Positions 17,953 to 27,195 are shown, numbered from the stretch's first letter. The stretch: 64,000 nucleotides of DNA from Eggerthella sp. (GCA_030540085.1 JAUNWY010000008.1:1-64000), one strand, 5' to 3'. Translations and numbers: made by a program. The notes: generated by a model not told the origin, from the letters alone.

Positions 17953-18888
17953 CTACTTATTCACGTACTCGCGAATGTAGCGCTCGATACCCGTCACGCA
18001 GGCAACAAGCGTTTCATTCACAGGCGTGGGCACGTTGCACTTGGCGCCCTGCGCCACAACGGCACCATTGATAACACCCACTTCCGTAGGGCGATGCTTT
18101 TCAAGGCTTTGGAGAATAGACGGCTTGAAGCTCTTCGGCAATCCGACGCGCGCCAGTTCAAGCACGTCCATGGGATCGGAATAAGTCAGCTTCACGCCAG
18201 CCGCCTTGGCAACGTCCATGCCCTCCTGAACAGCAGCGCAAGCGCAAGCCACCAGCTTTTCTTCTGCGTACATATCGCCATAAGGCAAATGAGTGATGCC
18301 GCACACCGCACCCGTGGCAACATTGACCAGAAGCTTGTCCCAGATAACACCCATGATGTTGTCGGAAACGATGCAGTGCATGCCCGCCCCATCGAACGCA
18401 GCGCCGATGGCGCGAGTGCGCTCGGTTACGCTGCCGTCAAGCTCGCCGATAAAGGTATCCTTGCCAGGAATGGTGGCCTGAACGCGGCCTGGCTCCAGCA
18501 ACATTCCACCGATATAGGTTTTGCCGCCGATAACATGCTCGGCACCGACGCAATCGCACAACACGTCTTCTGCGCCAAGTCCGTTCTGCAGCGACATCAC
18601 CGTGGTGTTGGGGCCAACAAGCTCGCGGCCCTCTTCCATGGTCTTGGCGGTGTCGAACGCCTTGCACAAAACAATGACCAGGTCGCACGCACCGATACCA
18701 TCTGGCGTGGTATGACCCGAAAGCCTCACGGTTTCCTCTCCTGTAGGCGTTACCATGACCAGGCCTTTTTCATTGATGGCATTCATGTGCGGAGCGCGCC
18801 CCACGAAATGAACCTCATTGCCAGCTTTCGCCAGCGCACCGCCGATGGTGCTTCCCAGCGAGCCAGCCCCTAAAATGCAAACCTTCAT
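17953..18888 (-). CDS. Ketopantoate reductase family protein (PanE/ApbA)
   Basis: A 311-residue NADPH-dependent 2-hydroxyacid dehydrogenase. It has the Rossmann motif ILGAGSLGSTIGGALAKAG at the N-terminus and the family motifs WDKLLVNVATGAV and PSILQSLEKHRPTEV, with NGAVV near the C-terminal helices. PanE itself reduces 2-dehydropantoate for pantothenate/CoA synthesis, but the family contains many paralogs acting on other 2-oxo acids. Its neighbours here are a VOC protein and a MaoC hydratase, not pan genes, so a catabolic 2-oxo acid substrate is possible. Confidence 0.8.
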   Translation of the reverse strand: MKVCILGAGSLGSTIGGALAKAGNEVHFVGRAPHMNAINEKGLVMVTPTGEETVRLSGHTTPDGIGACDLVIVLCKAFDTAKTMEEGRELVGPNTTVMSLQNGLGAEDVLCDCVGAEHVIGGKTYIGGMLLEPGRVQATIPGKDTFIGELDGSVTERTRAIGAAFDGAGMHCIVSDNIMGVIWDKLLVNVATGAVCGITHLPYGDMYAEEKLVACACAAVQEGMDVAKAAGVKLTYSDPMDVLELARVGLPKSFKPSILQSLEKHRPTEVGVINGAVVAQGAKCNVPTPVNETLVACVTGIERYIREYVNK

Positions 18889-19131
18889 TGCTTCCCCCTA
18901 GTTAAACAAATTCAATATCCCCCAACAGGCGCAGCAAAACGCTGCGCCAAGGCGATGCAGCGTAACCGTAGACGGCGGCGCCTTGCCGACTGATGCGAGC
19001 AGAGAAACGCCCCTCTAAGCGTTAAGGCGAGTGCGGCTTCCGCCCACCATGTACCGACTCTCCTACTTTCGCTCGTTGAGCTCGACAGCCAACAAGGTCG
19101 CCGCGGACGGCAACACCCCCACCAGCCGCGG

Positions 19132-19479
19132 CTACTGCCGCTCGTTAATTTCGATGGTTAAACCGAACGGCGCAACAAACCAATTGCGAGGCTTACCTTC
19201 AGCCTGCCTCACACCGGGCTGAGCGTACACCGCTTCCAGAAGAGCGTCCACATCGTCGGCAACCAAACCAATGTGGGAGACATCGCCCGAATAGGCGCCG
19301 CTGCCCGCTTCGTCTCGCTGAAGTTGAATGCCGCCCACCCATGCCTGATTCAAAGGCAACTCGCCCGACGCCGGGTCGGTCAAAGTGATTTCCATACCCA
19401 TCACGTCGGTGAAAAACGCGAGCGCCGCCTCGAAGTCGCGAACCTTTACCGCAACATGCTCAACACACGGAGCCGCCAT
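19132..19479 (-). CDS. VOC (glyoxalase-like) family protein
   Basis: A 115-residue vicinal-oxygen-chelate fold protein. The N-terminus, CVEHVAVKVRDFEAALAFF, is the usual first beta-alpha unit with a metal-ligand His. A later HIGLVADDVDALLEAVY gives the second module, and the protein ends PFGLTIEINER, with a metal-ligand Glu expected. Relatives include glyoxalase I, methylmalonyl-CoA epimerase and fosfomycin-resistance proteins; the substrate cannot be read from the sequence. One base separates it from the MaoC gene upstream, so they form an operon. Confidence 0.8.
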   Translation of the reverse strand: MAAPCVEHVAVKVRDFEAALAFFTDVMGMEITLTDPASGELPLNQAWVGGIQLQRDEAGSGAYSGDVSHIGLVADDVDALLEAVYAQPGVRQAEGKPRNWFVAPFGLTIEINERQ

Positions 19480-19480
19480 G

Positions 19481-19915
19481 TTATTCGCCTTCCACTTCGA
19501 AGAACTTCAAAATATGCGTCGCTACGCACACCACCGTGCCGTCCTGGTTGGTAACAACCACATCGGCGTACGTTTTCATGGCAGCCTCGTCCACCTCTTT
19601 CACGGTATAGGTCGCCGTAAGGGTATCGCCAAAATACACGGGCGCCGTAAAACGCAAATGATCGTATCCGTACGACGCACTGGGAATGGGAGACTCATAC
19701 TTTTGCTGGATGAGGGTCGAAGCCGTGCTGCCAAAAGCAAAAGTAAGCACGCCATGCACGATGCGCGTTCCATACTTCGTGGTTTTCATAAACGCCTCGT
19801 TGAAGTGCATCTGGCTGTAATCGCCTGTGATGCCGCCGAACTGATATACATCAGATTCACTAACCGTCTTCGTGAACGAACAGCTGTTACCAACTTCCAA
19901 AGGTACCTTAGTCAT
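19481..19915 (-). CDS. MaoC-like enoyl-CoA hydratase
   Basis: A 144-residue hotdog-fold protein of the (R)-specific hydratase type. The hydratase-2 signature is recognisable around residues 26-51 as FGGITGDYSQMHFNEAFM, with the catalytic Asp and His, followed by the downstream IVHG. It would add water to an acyl-CoA double bond. The ATG has AAGGGGAT upstream. It is the first gene of an operon with the VOC gene and faces the LysR regulator at 20242, which may control it. Confidence 0.85.
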   Translation of the reverse strand: MTKVPLEVGNSCSFTKTVSESDVYQFGGITGDYSQMHFNEAFMKTTKYGTRIVHGVLTFAFGSTASTLIQQKYESPIPSASYGYDHLRFTAPVYFGDTLTATYTVKEVDEAAMKTYADVVVTNQDGTVVCVATHILKFFEVEGE

Positions 19916-20241
19916 TGCCGATCCCCTTCCTTCTGGCTGCCTTTTTCTTTAGGCGAATGCGGCGTTTCGTTGCCCTTCGGACCAGCTAGTGTTTGGTCAG
20001 GGTTCCCGCTTGGCAATCTGGCCCAAACAACGAAACGCCGCAATTGGCCCTCGCGCAAAACAAGCAACCAATGCGCAAACAATTCCCCGCGAAACCCTTT
20101 GATCTCGCAAGAAAAACGGTACTCCACTTAAGCTTTTACGTCTGCTGCAAAGTATTGGCAGAAGCTGCGCTAATATATGAGCAGGATTCATGATTTCGCA
20201 TATGCCCATTTCACAGGCGCACCCTAAAAGGAGATGGCACG
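19916..20241. promoter_or_regulatory. Divergent promoter region, MaoC gene and LysR gene
   Basis: A 326-base region between two divergent genes, the classic place for a LysR-type regulator to bind. AAAAGGAGAT is the ribosome binding site of the LysR gene. I did not find a clear T-N11-A palindrome by eye. Confidence 0.4.
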
Positions 20242-21165
20242 ATGAACCTCGCTCAACTTACCTATTTCTGCCACTTGGCAAAAACCGAGCACTACACGCG
20301 CTCGGCGGAAAGCCTCCATGTCTCGCAATCGGCCCTCTCCCACTCCATTTCCTCTCTGGAAAAGGAACTCGGATGCCGATTGTTCCGCAAGACGGGACGC
20401 AACGTGCAGCTCACCGACGACGGGCGAATATTCCTGAAGTATGTTTCAGAGGGGCTTGCCTCCATCGACAGAGGCATTGCTGAGCTCGACCGCAGAAGCA
20501 ACGGCCTTTCCGGATCCATCAACGTAGGCGCTATCGCAACGGTACGATCAGGCTATTTACCTGCTGCAATGCAGGACTTTCGCTCTCAATTTGGAGACAA
20601 AACCGAGTTTCATGTATTGCAGGGCGAAACAGCGCCTTTGAACCAAAAGCTTGAGCAGGGTGTATGCGACCTGGTAATTGCAGGGCCCGTCCATAAACCA
20701 GGAATCACCTGCACCACGCTCTTTCATCAGCGCTTGGTGGTAGCGTTGCGTCGCGACCACCCGCTAGCGGCGCTCAAAAAAGTGCGTTACGAAAACTTGA
20801 TTGGCCATACCGTGATCACCTATAGGCGCGGCATAGCTTGCGGAGAAACCCTCGAAGCATTCCTGCAAGAAACCAATGCGCCCCTTAGCAAGCTGACGCT
20901 GGTGCGCAACTATGAAGACGAGGTGATCCTGGGAGCGCTCGCCGTGCATGAATCAAGCGTGGCTCTAACCATGCTCACTTCAAATTTGGCACCCAACCCC
21001 GACATGGTTATCTTGCCGCTCGACGTGGAAGGAGCCGAAGAGTTCTATCCCATTTCGCTCACCCGTCGCGAAGGCGACGCGCTAAACCCCGCCACGCAAG
21101 CGTTCATCGACTATCTGCTTTCGTTCGAGGCCCCCGCCTACGAACGGAGCGACTTCATTGCTTAA
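20242..21165 (+). CDS. LysR-type transcriptional regulator
   Basis: A 307-residue DNA-binding regulator. The N-terminal helix-turn-helix is typical (FCHLAKTEHYTRSAESLHVS, then ALSHSISSLEKELGCRLF). The C-terminal effector domain resembles the CynR/CbbR fold, with GAIATVRSGYLPAAMQDF and a late FYPISLTRREG. The ATG follows AAAAGGAGATGGCACG. It is divergent from the MaoC-VOC operon and convergent with nadE, so the MaoC operon is the likely target. The last codons (SDFIA) are imperfectly repeated 70 bases downstream. Confidence 0.92.
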   Translation: MNLAQLTYFCHLAKTEHYTRSAESLHVSQSALSHSISSLEKELGCRLFRKTGRNVQLTDDGRIFLKYVSEGLASIDRGIAELDRRSNGLSGSINVGAIATVRSGYLPAAMQDFRSQFGDKTEFHVLQGETAPLNQKLEQGVCDLVIAGPVHKPGITCTTLFHQRLVVALRRDHPLAALKKVRYENLIGHTVITYRRGIACGETLEAFLQETNAPLSKLTLVRNYEDEVILGALAVHESSVALTMLTSNLAPNPDMVILPLDVEGAEEFYPISLTRREGDALNPATQAFIDYLLSFEAPAYERSDFIA

Positions 21166-21243
21166 AGCGCCAATTCTGGCATCGCTGGGACTACCATATT
21201 ACCTTGCCCGCAAACGAAGCAACTTCATTGCTCGCGACTCAAT

Positions 21244-23160
21244 TTACGGCCGAAGCGTTTCCACTTCCTTGATCCATGCGCTCGCGCAAGCATCAGAAGG
21301 CATGCGCAGATCGCCTCGCGGAGACACCGCAACACTGCCCACCTTGGGGCCGTCAGGCAAACACGAACGCTTGAACTGCTGCGAGAAGAAACGCCAATAG
21401 AATGTGCGCAACCACTTCAGAATGGTTTCGTTGCTGTAGCGCCCCGCAAAAGCCTCCTTGGCAACGCGATAGATCTTCGCAGGAGGAAAGCACATGCGAA
21501 GCATCTGATACAGGAAGAAATCATGCAGCTCATACGGCCCTACCAAGTCTTCCGTCTTCTGAGAGATGGCGCCGTCTTCTGGAGGAAGAAGTTCTGGGCT
21601 CACCGGCGTATCGAGCACGTCATATAGAACCCCCGCAAGCACTTCATCGGCGCTCGTGTCGGCATAGTGGCGAACCAAATGGCGCACAAGCGTTTTGGGG
21701 ACCGAGGCATTCACCGCATACATGGACATATGGTCGCCATTGTAAGTAGCCCAACCCAGGGCAAGCTCGGAAAGATCGCCGGTGCCTATAACGAAGCCAT
21801 TTGCCTGATTGGCAATGTCCATCAGGATCTGCGTGCGCTCGCGTGCCTGGCTGTTTTCGTACGTCACATCGTGGATCGACGCATCATGCTCAATATCAGC
21901 AAAATGCTGCATTACCGCCTTGGCGATGGAAACTTCCTTGAACGTGGCGCCCAAGCTTTTAATCATGGCAACAGCATTGTTGTAAGTGCGGTCGGTGGTG
22001 CCGAAACCCGGCATGGTTACCGCAACGATGCCCTTGCGGGACAGTCCAAGCATGTCGAAGGCACGCGCCGTCACCAGCAGCGCCAAAGTTGAATCCAAGC
22101 CGCCGGAAATACCAACCACAGCACTTTTCGCATGCGTATGAGCCAGGCGCTTCTTCAGGCCCAGCGCTTGAATGTTCAGGATCTCCTCGCAGCGATCGGA
22201 AAGCTGATCTGCATTGGAGGGAACGAACGGATCCGCGTCAAAGAAGCGCACCAGCTTCATTTCTTCCTCGGCCAAAGCGAAGGAGATTTCGCGGTACTCC
22301 CCCGCATCAGCTGCGGGGAACGTGCTCATACGACGGCGTTCCGAAGCAAGACGCTGTACATCGATAGTAGCCACCTTGATCTCGTTTTCAAACGTGGCCG
22401 ATTCCGCCAGCACGGTGCCATTTTCGGCAATAAGGTTCTGCCCGCCGAACACCAAATCGGTAGTAGATTCGCCCTCCCCAGCTGTAGCGTACAGATAGGC
22501 ACACACCAAACGGGCAGACTGACCAGCTACCAAATCACGACGGTAGCTTCCCTTCCCCACCATTTCATCGCTGGCGGAAAGGTTGCAGATCACGCTAGCC
22601 CCCGCCAACGCATGATGCACGCTGGGCGGATTGGGGACCCACAAGTCTTCGCATATTTCAGCGGCAACACAAAGATCCGCCACGTTCTCGCAAGAAAACA
22701 GCAGGTTGGTACCAACGGGCACCTCTTCGCCGCCGAACTGGACCATGCCCATATCGGCAGCCCCGGACGTAAAGTGGCGCGTTTCGTAGAACTCGTTATA
22801 AGCAGGCAGGTTCACCTTGGGAACAAAGCCCAGCACCTTGCCGCGGCACAGCATGGCAGCAACGTTCAGCAGCTTCCCCGCCACACGAAGGGGCATTCCT
22901 ACCGCAATAAGGGCATCCACCTGGCGTGATTCTTCCGCAATAACGGAAAGGGCCGCCTCTGCCTCGTCGAGCAATTTCGTCTGCCAAAACAAATCGCTGC
23001 AGGTATAGCCCGTAATGCACAGCTCGGGAAGCACCATTACCTTCGCATGCGCTGCGGCCATTTCGTTGATGCATGCAAGAATCGCCTGAGCGTTGGCTTC
23101 GCAATCGGCGACGGCAACCTGAGGCGTTGCCGCAGCAACCGTGATGAACCCGTCTTTCAT
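21244..23160 (-). CDS. nadE: Glutamine-dependent NAD synthetase
   Basis: Amidates nicotinic acid adenine dinucleotide to NAD, using ammonia from glutamine. The 638-residue protein has an N-terminal nitrilase-type glutaminase domain: [18 protein letters not shown] with the catalytic Glu, the lysine region [19 protein letters not shown], and cysteine in [10 protein letters not shown]. An NAD synthetase domain follows, with the PP-loop [10 protein letters not shown] near residue 340. Length fits the long, glutamine-using form. The ATG has GGAGG upstream. It converges with the LysR gene. Confidence 0.95.
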   Translation of the reverse strand: MKDGFITVAAATPQVAVADCEANAQAILACINEMAAAHAKVMVLPELCITGYTCSDLFWQTKLLDEAEAALSVIAEESRQVDALIAVGMPLRVAGKLLNVAAMLCRGKVLGFVPKVNLPAYNEFYETRHFTSGAADMGMVQFGGEEVPVGTNLLFSCENVADLCVAAEICEDLWVPNPPSVHHALAGASVICNLSASDEMVGKGSYRRDLVAGQSARLVCAYLYATAGEGESTTDLVFGGQNLIAENGTVLAESATFENEIKVATIDVQRLASERRRMSTFPAADAGEYREISFALAEEEMKLVRFFDADPFVPSNADQLSDRCEEILNIQALGLKKRLAHTHAKSAVVGISGGLDSTLALLVTARAFDMLGLSRKGIVAVTMPGFGTTDRTYNNAVAMIKSLGATFKEVSIAKAVMQHFADIEHDASIHDVTYENSQARERTQILMDIANQANGFVIGTGDLSELALGWATYNGDHMSMYAVNASVPKTLVRHLVRHYADTSADEVLAGVLYDVLDTPVSPELLPPEDGAISQKTEDLVGPYELHDFFLYQMLRMCFPPAKIYRVAKEAFAGRYSNETILKWLRTFYWRFFSQQFKRSCLPDGPKVGSVAVSPRGDLRMPSDACASAWIKEVETLRP

Positions 23161-23269
23161 AAACCCTCCTCAAGGGACACACCAAAGCAGGTGCGCGTAT
23201 CGTTCCTTGCAATTATAAGGTCGGGAAGGCATGGCCAACTTCACTTTCCCGCTCGTAATCACTTTGGAA

Positions 23270-23305
23270 CAAAAATACGCCCGCAGGAACAACCTGCAGG
23301 CGTAT
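23270..23305 (-). terminator. Terminator of the nitroreductase gene
   Basis: A 13-position stem with one mismatch (23275-23287 with 23293-23305) and an AACAA loop, followed on the minus strand by TTTTTGTT. It lies about 75 bases beyond the stop. Confidence 0.85.
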
Positions 23306-23378
23306 CCAAAAACGCGAATAAGACATTTGGCTTATTTTCCTACTCCCCGAAAAAGAGAAGCGGCATCTGATGCCTCGC

Positions 23379-23954
23379 TTAGCGAATTACGTAACGGGCG
23401 CCCTTCTGCTTGATAGGCCTCGGCTCCATGTCGGCATACCCCAGAACAATAGCGCCAACCAGCTTGCCGTGATCGGTTGCAAAATGGCTGCCCAAGGCGT
23501 TGCCTGCGCGTACCACCGCTTCGACCCAGCATGTTGCAATACCCTTGTCGTATGCGGCAAGGCACATGTTTTCCATGGCGGCGGCAACACTCTCAATGCA
23601 GCTCGGGAGAATCTCGTCAGAGTAATTTGGCTTGTTCAAGAAGGCCAGAATAATGGTCTGCGAACCGCCCATTGCCGACATGAATTCCATGGTTTCCTCT
23701 ACCACTTCAGGGTTGTTTTTGAAGCGCGCCTCAAGTTCCTTGCGGTGAGAAAATGCCGTAGTTCCTAGTTCCGAGAACAGGTAAGCAAGATCTTCCTTTT
23801 TGGTAAGAGCTACAAAATACCACGGCTGCAAGTTCTGCGCCGAAGGAGCACAAAGGCCAGCTTGGATAATCTCTTCAAGATCTTCTTTCGGGATCGGATC
23901 AGGCTTGAACTTCCTAACGCTGCGCCTACCCTTGATTGCCTCCATCAACTCCAT
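23379..23954 (-). CDS. Nitroreductase family flavoprotein
   Basis: A 191-residue FMN-dependent reductase of the nitroreductase fold. The start MELMEAIKGRRSVRKF contains the phosphate-binding RRSVRKF, and LCAPSAQNLQPWYFV follows. A GIATCWVEAVVRAG segment and the C-terminal LGYADMEPRP complete the fold. Such enzymes reduce nitroaromatics, quinones or flavins; the natural substrate is not evident. The frame is open to 24041. The ATG at 23954 has AAAGGA nine bases upstream and matches the family start. Its stop-side terminator is clear. Confidence 0.88.
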   Translation of the reverse strand: MELMEAIKGRRSVRKFKPDPIPKEDLEEIIQAGLCAPSAQNLQPWYFVALTKKEDLAYLFSELGTTAFSHRKELEARFKNNPEVVEETMEFMSAMGGSQTIILAFLNKPNYSDEILPSCIESVAAAMENMCLAAYDKGIATCWVEAVVRAGNALGSHFATDHGKLVGAIVLGYADMEPRPIKQKGARYVIR

Positions 23955-24080
23955 CTCAATCATTCCTTTCTGCGCTTTCGCGCTCCCCTTCACAAGATTG
24001 ATTTCGCTGCGCCGCCGGGCCCCCACGCCCAGCAAACGCAACCCCTCCTGAAAAACCGCTAGTATGCGGCGTTTTCTGCT

Positions 24081-24971
24081 CTATAAAAAACGCTGAACCT
24101 CCGCCAGCAACGGGATAGGCGCTTCCTCGGGAATAAAATGACCGCAAGGAAGGGCACGCCCCTGCACGTTCGTACAGAACCTAAGCCAGCACTGCAGCGG
24201 GCTGAAGAACTTTTCCACCAAACCGTTCGCTCCCCACAACACCAGTGTTTCAGCGGTAATTTTCTTGCCCGCATCAAGGTCTTCCTTGTCAAGGAAGCGG
24301 TCGATGCATTCGCCGGCACGATATTCTTCGCAAATAGCATGGATACATTCCACGTTGTAATGGCGCAGGTATTCGTCGTATACCTCTTGCGGGAAAGCCT
24401 CAGAGGAGGTGTCGTTTTCCGAGTTGTAGCGCCCAATGTGCAGGGCATTGCGGAAGTACATCTTGCGGCTTGAAAGGATAAGGTCTTCCGGGAACGGTTC
24501 ATCCTGCGTAAGCAGATACCAATGGAATAGCGCCTTTGCGAACTCCGCCGAGCTTAAGGCATACATGTCATACGTCGAAACGATATCGAGAAGCACTAGC
24601 TTATTGACTACTTCCGGATGATCGAGCGCCATTCGGTATGCAACACGGGCACCACGGTCGTGCCCCATAACGGAATAGCAGTCGAACCCCAACTCGCCCA
24701 TCACGGCAATGCAGTCTTCAGCCATGATGCGTTTCGAATAGGTGCTGTGATCAGGCAAGCCTTCAGGCTTGTCGCTATCGCCATAGCCGCGCAGATCACA
24801 CATGACCACGATAAAACGATGAGCTAAATCCCCTGCAACCTTATGCCACATAAGATAGGTTTCGGGATGCCCATGAAGCAGGAGAAGGGGCTCGCCTTCT
24901 CCCATAACTACCGCGTGAATGGTTACACCGTTTACCCCTTGGATAAAACGATGCGTTGCTGTTTCAAACAT
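24081..24971 (-). CDS. Alpha/beta hydrolase, haloacetate (fluoroacetate) dehalogenase type
   Basis: A 296-residue alpha/beta hydrolase with an Asp nucleophile (GHDRGARVAYRM, Asp105). Against my recollection of the residues of the Rhodopseudomonas RPA1163 fluoroacetate dehalogenase, every catalytic position is present. The triad is Asp105, Asp129 and His278. The carboxylate-binding pair is Arg106 and Arg109. The halide pocket is His150, Trp151 and Tyr217. Spacing is constant except for one three-residue insertion. The HAICEEYRAG and GHFIPEEAP segments are also as in that family. The expected reaction is hydrolysis of a C-halogen bond in a small 2-haloacid; an epoxide hydrolase is the alternative. 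The ATG at 24971 has GGGGGA upstream. A palindromic operator candidate lies 60 bases before the start. Confidence 0.82.
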   Translation of the reverse strand: MFETATHRFIQGVNGVTIHAVVMGEGEPLLLLHGHPETYLMWHKVAGDLAHRFIVVMCDLRGYGDSDKPEGLPDHSTYSKRIMAEDCIAVMGELGFDCYSVMGHDRGARVAYRMALDHPEVVNKLVLLDIVSTYDMYALSSAEFAKALFHWYLLTQDEPFPEDLILSSRKMYFRNALHIGRYNSENDTSSEAFPQEVYDEYLRHYNVECIHAICEEYRAGECIDRFLDKEDLDAGKKITAETLVLWGANGLVEKFFSPLQCWLRFCTNVQGRALPCGHFIPEEAPIPLLAEVQRFL

Positions 24972-25030
24972 AAGGTCCCCCAACCCTTAAGCTTGTTGCG
25001 ATCGCGCTCATAGATAATCCCCATTAACCA

Positions 25031-25042
25031 TGAACGTGTTCA
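25031..25042. promoter_or_regulatory. Operator-like palindrome upstream of the hydrolase gene
   Basis: TGAACGTGTTCA, a GAAC-N2-GTTC palindrome. On the minus strand it follows a TATACT -10-like hexamer by eight bases. It is the same motif found at 27196, 29232 and 51673. Confidence 0.5.
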
Positions 25043-25060
25043 ATTAGAAGTATACTCCGC

Positions 25061-25093
25061 AAAATGGAACAGGACATCCGAAGATGTCCTGTT
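25061..25093 (-). terminator. Terminator of the ubiD-ubiX transcript
   Basis: A perfect 11-bp stem (25068-25078 with 25083-25093). The minus-strand loop is TTCG closed by C-G, a stable tetraloop, and CCATTTTG follows. It lies about 45 bases past the ubiX stop. Confidence 0.8.
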
Positions 25094-25136
25094 TAATCAA
25101 CTCTTTAGATAGAAAAGGCCGAAAAGCCAGCAAACC

Positions 25137-25697
25137 CTAGCTCCAACGCTCGAAGGGCGGGTAGTTCAACCCGAATCGATCGAATATCTTGCCAATAAGC
25201 TGGTCTTCCATATCGTCGATAGTTTGCGGGTTGTGATAGTACGTCATCATCGGAGGCATCAGCGTTATGCCGGGAACACTTGCCAGCTGCGCCAGATTGC
25301 GCAAATGGATAGCGTTCATCGGCGTTTCACGCGCGACCAAAACCAACGGTCGCTGCTCCTTCAACGTAACATCCGCCGCGCGAAGCAATAGGTTATCGCT
25401 ATAGCCGCTTGCAATGCCCGCAACCGTTTTCATGCTGCAGGGAATAATAACCATGCCTTCGGTTTTGAACGTACCGCTCGCAATCGATTCGCCCAAAGAA
25501 GCATTGCTATGCACATAATCAGCCATGGCAAGCGCCTTATCGAAAAGCTCGGGCTCTTCATAGCTTGCCGTGAGCCTCCCGCTGTCGGTAACCACCACAT
25601 GTACTTCGCATTCGGTGTACTGCTTGAGCTGGCTTATGAAGCGACAAGCCAGGTGCGTGCCGCTTGCACCGCTTATTCCAACAACAATGCGCTTCAC
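25137..25697 (-). CDS. Flavin prenyltransferase, UbiX/LpdB type
   Basis: Makes the prenylated FMN cofactor needed by UbiD-type decarboxylases. The 186-residue protein has the Rossmann-like VGISGASGTHLACRF, the central IIPCSMKTVAGIASGYSDNLL and the conserved LVLVARETPMNAIHLRN. It ends MIGKIFDRFG-like, as family members do. It starts three bases after the ubiD stop, so the two are co-translated. Pairing with an LpdC-like UbiD suggests a dedicated cofactor supplier for aromatic-acid decarboxylation, not ubiquinone synthesis. Confidence 0.94.
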   Translation of the reverse strand: MKRIVVGISGASGTHLACRFISQLKQYTECEVHVVVTDSGRLTASYEEPELFDKALAMADYVHSNASLGESIASGTFKTEGMVIIPCSMKTVAGIASGYSDNLLLRAADVTLKEQRPLVLVARETPMNAIHLRNLAQLASVPGITLMPPMMTYYHNPQTIDDMEDQLIGKIFDRFGLNYPPFERWS

Positions 25698-25700
25698 GCC

Positions 25701-27179
25701 CTACTCCTCGAAATCAGGCAGCCAATGCTTAGGATCCACTTCCTTGAACTGGCAACGCTGGAAGCGATCTTTCTGGCTGTACGGCACCGTGCAATCGAAA
25801 ATGACCTTGCAGGCAATGCCGTGGTCGCGAATCGAAGGCGAACAGGTTGGGTCGTTTGACGGATCAAGCGGATGGCAGCGAACGCCAGGAATGGTGACGA
25901 TGTCCATATCGCCCTGGAAACGCGTGTTCATCGCCCACAGCACGTCTTTGATGTCGAAGGGGTCAACGTCTTCATCAACCAGGAACACATGCTTCAATTC
26001 GCTGAACGCAGAGAAAGCCAACAGGGCCATTTGGCGCTGACGACCCTCGTCGGAAGGCATGCTCTTCTTAATCTGAAGCACCGCCATGTACTTGCCGCCA
26101 CCAGGCGTTGCGCAATACACGTTCTGCAAACGGCCAGGCATGGCCTTTTCAACCATTTGGATGATGCTTGCCTCAGTGGGAATGCCCGCCATGCTTACGT
26201 GCTCTTCGGAAGGGCCGATGCAGGTTTGCATAATGGGATTCTTGCGCGTGGTTACCGCCTTGACCTTGATGACAGGCAGTTCGGATACGGCAGGACCGGT
26301 ATAGCCTGGGAATTCGGGCATAGCCTTGCCCGAATGAGTATTTTGGTCTTCGGCAACGCGCTTTCCAGGCAGCAACTCGCCTTCAATAACGTATTCAGCA
26401 TTGGCAATGCAGCGTTCCTCGATGGTAAGGCACTTTGCCATGCGAACAGGCTTTCCGCGCAGAGCACCAGCAACGTTGAGCTCGTCGTAGCCCAAAGGCG
26501 TGGTAGGCGGCTCAAAGCAGGTTGCCAATTCAATGGCGGGGTCTACGCCAATGCTGATAGAAATCGGAAGCGGCTTGCCCAGCGCTTCAGCCTTTTCGTA
26601 GAACGCGCCGATATGACGAGCGCCAGGAACCATGTAGATGGAAATCTCATCAGGACCCTGTAAACACAGACGGTGGATGGTGATGTCGGAAACGTGCGTT
26701 TCTGGGTCGGATGCGTAGCACATGCCCAAAGTGATATACGGTCCCGCATCTTCTGGTGTATTGGTGGGCGCCGGAACAAGCTTGCGCACATCGAAGCCTT
26801 CTTCGGTGGCAAGGTGCACCACTTCTCGGCATACCGCCTCTTCTTCAGGTACCTCAACGGGCGGCACAGGGTTCAATACCGCTTCGTTGAGCATGAAACC
26901 CAAGCGCTTTGGGTCTGCGTCGAGCAGCTTCGCCACCCTATCGCGACTTGCCAGCAAGCCAATAGCAACACGTGCATCAGGGTGGCCCTTGATGTTATTG
27001 AATACCATGGCTGGGCCTTCTTGCGTGGGACGGGGCACCGTACCGCCTGCGCCGACGTGGCGATACACGCCGCACAACTCGGCCTCAGGGTCTACCTCGA
27101 CGTCGGTTTCCACCAGCTGACCAGGGATCCCACGCAGAAACTCAAGTGCGCTGCGAAGATCGTCAACGTTATTACTCAT
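25701..27179 (-). CDS. UbiD-family decarboxylase, gallate/protocatechuate (LpdC) type
   Basis: A prenyl-FMN-dependent non-oxidative decarboxylase of 492 residues. Long stretches match what I recall of Lactobacillus plantarum gallate decarboxylase LpdC: ETDVEVDPEAELCGVYR, VPRPTQEGPAMVFNNIKG, APTNTPEDAGPYIT, ARHIGAF, FEPPTTPLGYDELNVAGA and GPSEEHVSMAGIPTEASI. TGKAMPEFPGY-like and VDEDVD motifs are also present. The expected substrates are hydroxylated benzoates such as gallate or protocatechuate. The frame is open to 27401 through a repeat element. The ATG at 27179 is chosen because GGAGGAGGGAG lies just upstream. A TATAAT box and an operator-like palindrome precede it. Confidence 0.9.
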   Translation of the reverse strand: MSNNVDDLRSALEFLRGIPGQLVETDVEVDPEAELCGVYRHVGAGGTVPRPTQEGPAMVFNNIKGHPDARVAIGLLASRDRVAKLLDADPKRLGFMLNEAVLNPVPPVEVPEEEAVCREVVHLATEEGFDVRKLVPAPTNTPEDAGPYITLGMCYASDPETHVSDITIHRLCLQGPDEISIYMVPGARHIGAFYEKAEALGKPLPISISIGVDPAIELATCFEPPTTPLGYDELNVAGALRGKPVRMAKCLTIEERCIANAEYVIEGELLPGKRVAEDQNTHSGKAMPEFPGYTGPAVSELPVIKVKAVTTRKNPIMQTCIGPSEEHVSMAGIPTEASIIQMVEKAMPGRLQNVYCATPGGGKYMAVLQIKKSMPSDEGRQRQMALLAFSAFSELKHVFLVDEDVDPFDIKDVLWAMNTRFQGDMDIVTIPGVRCHPLDPSNDPTCSPSIRDHGIACKVIFDCTVPYSQKDRFQRCQFKEVDPKHWLPDFEE

Positions 27180-27195
27180 AGGTTCTCCCTCCTCC

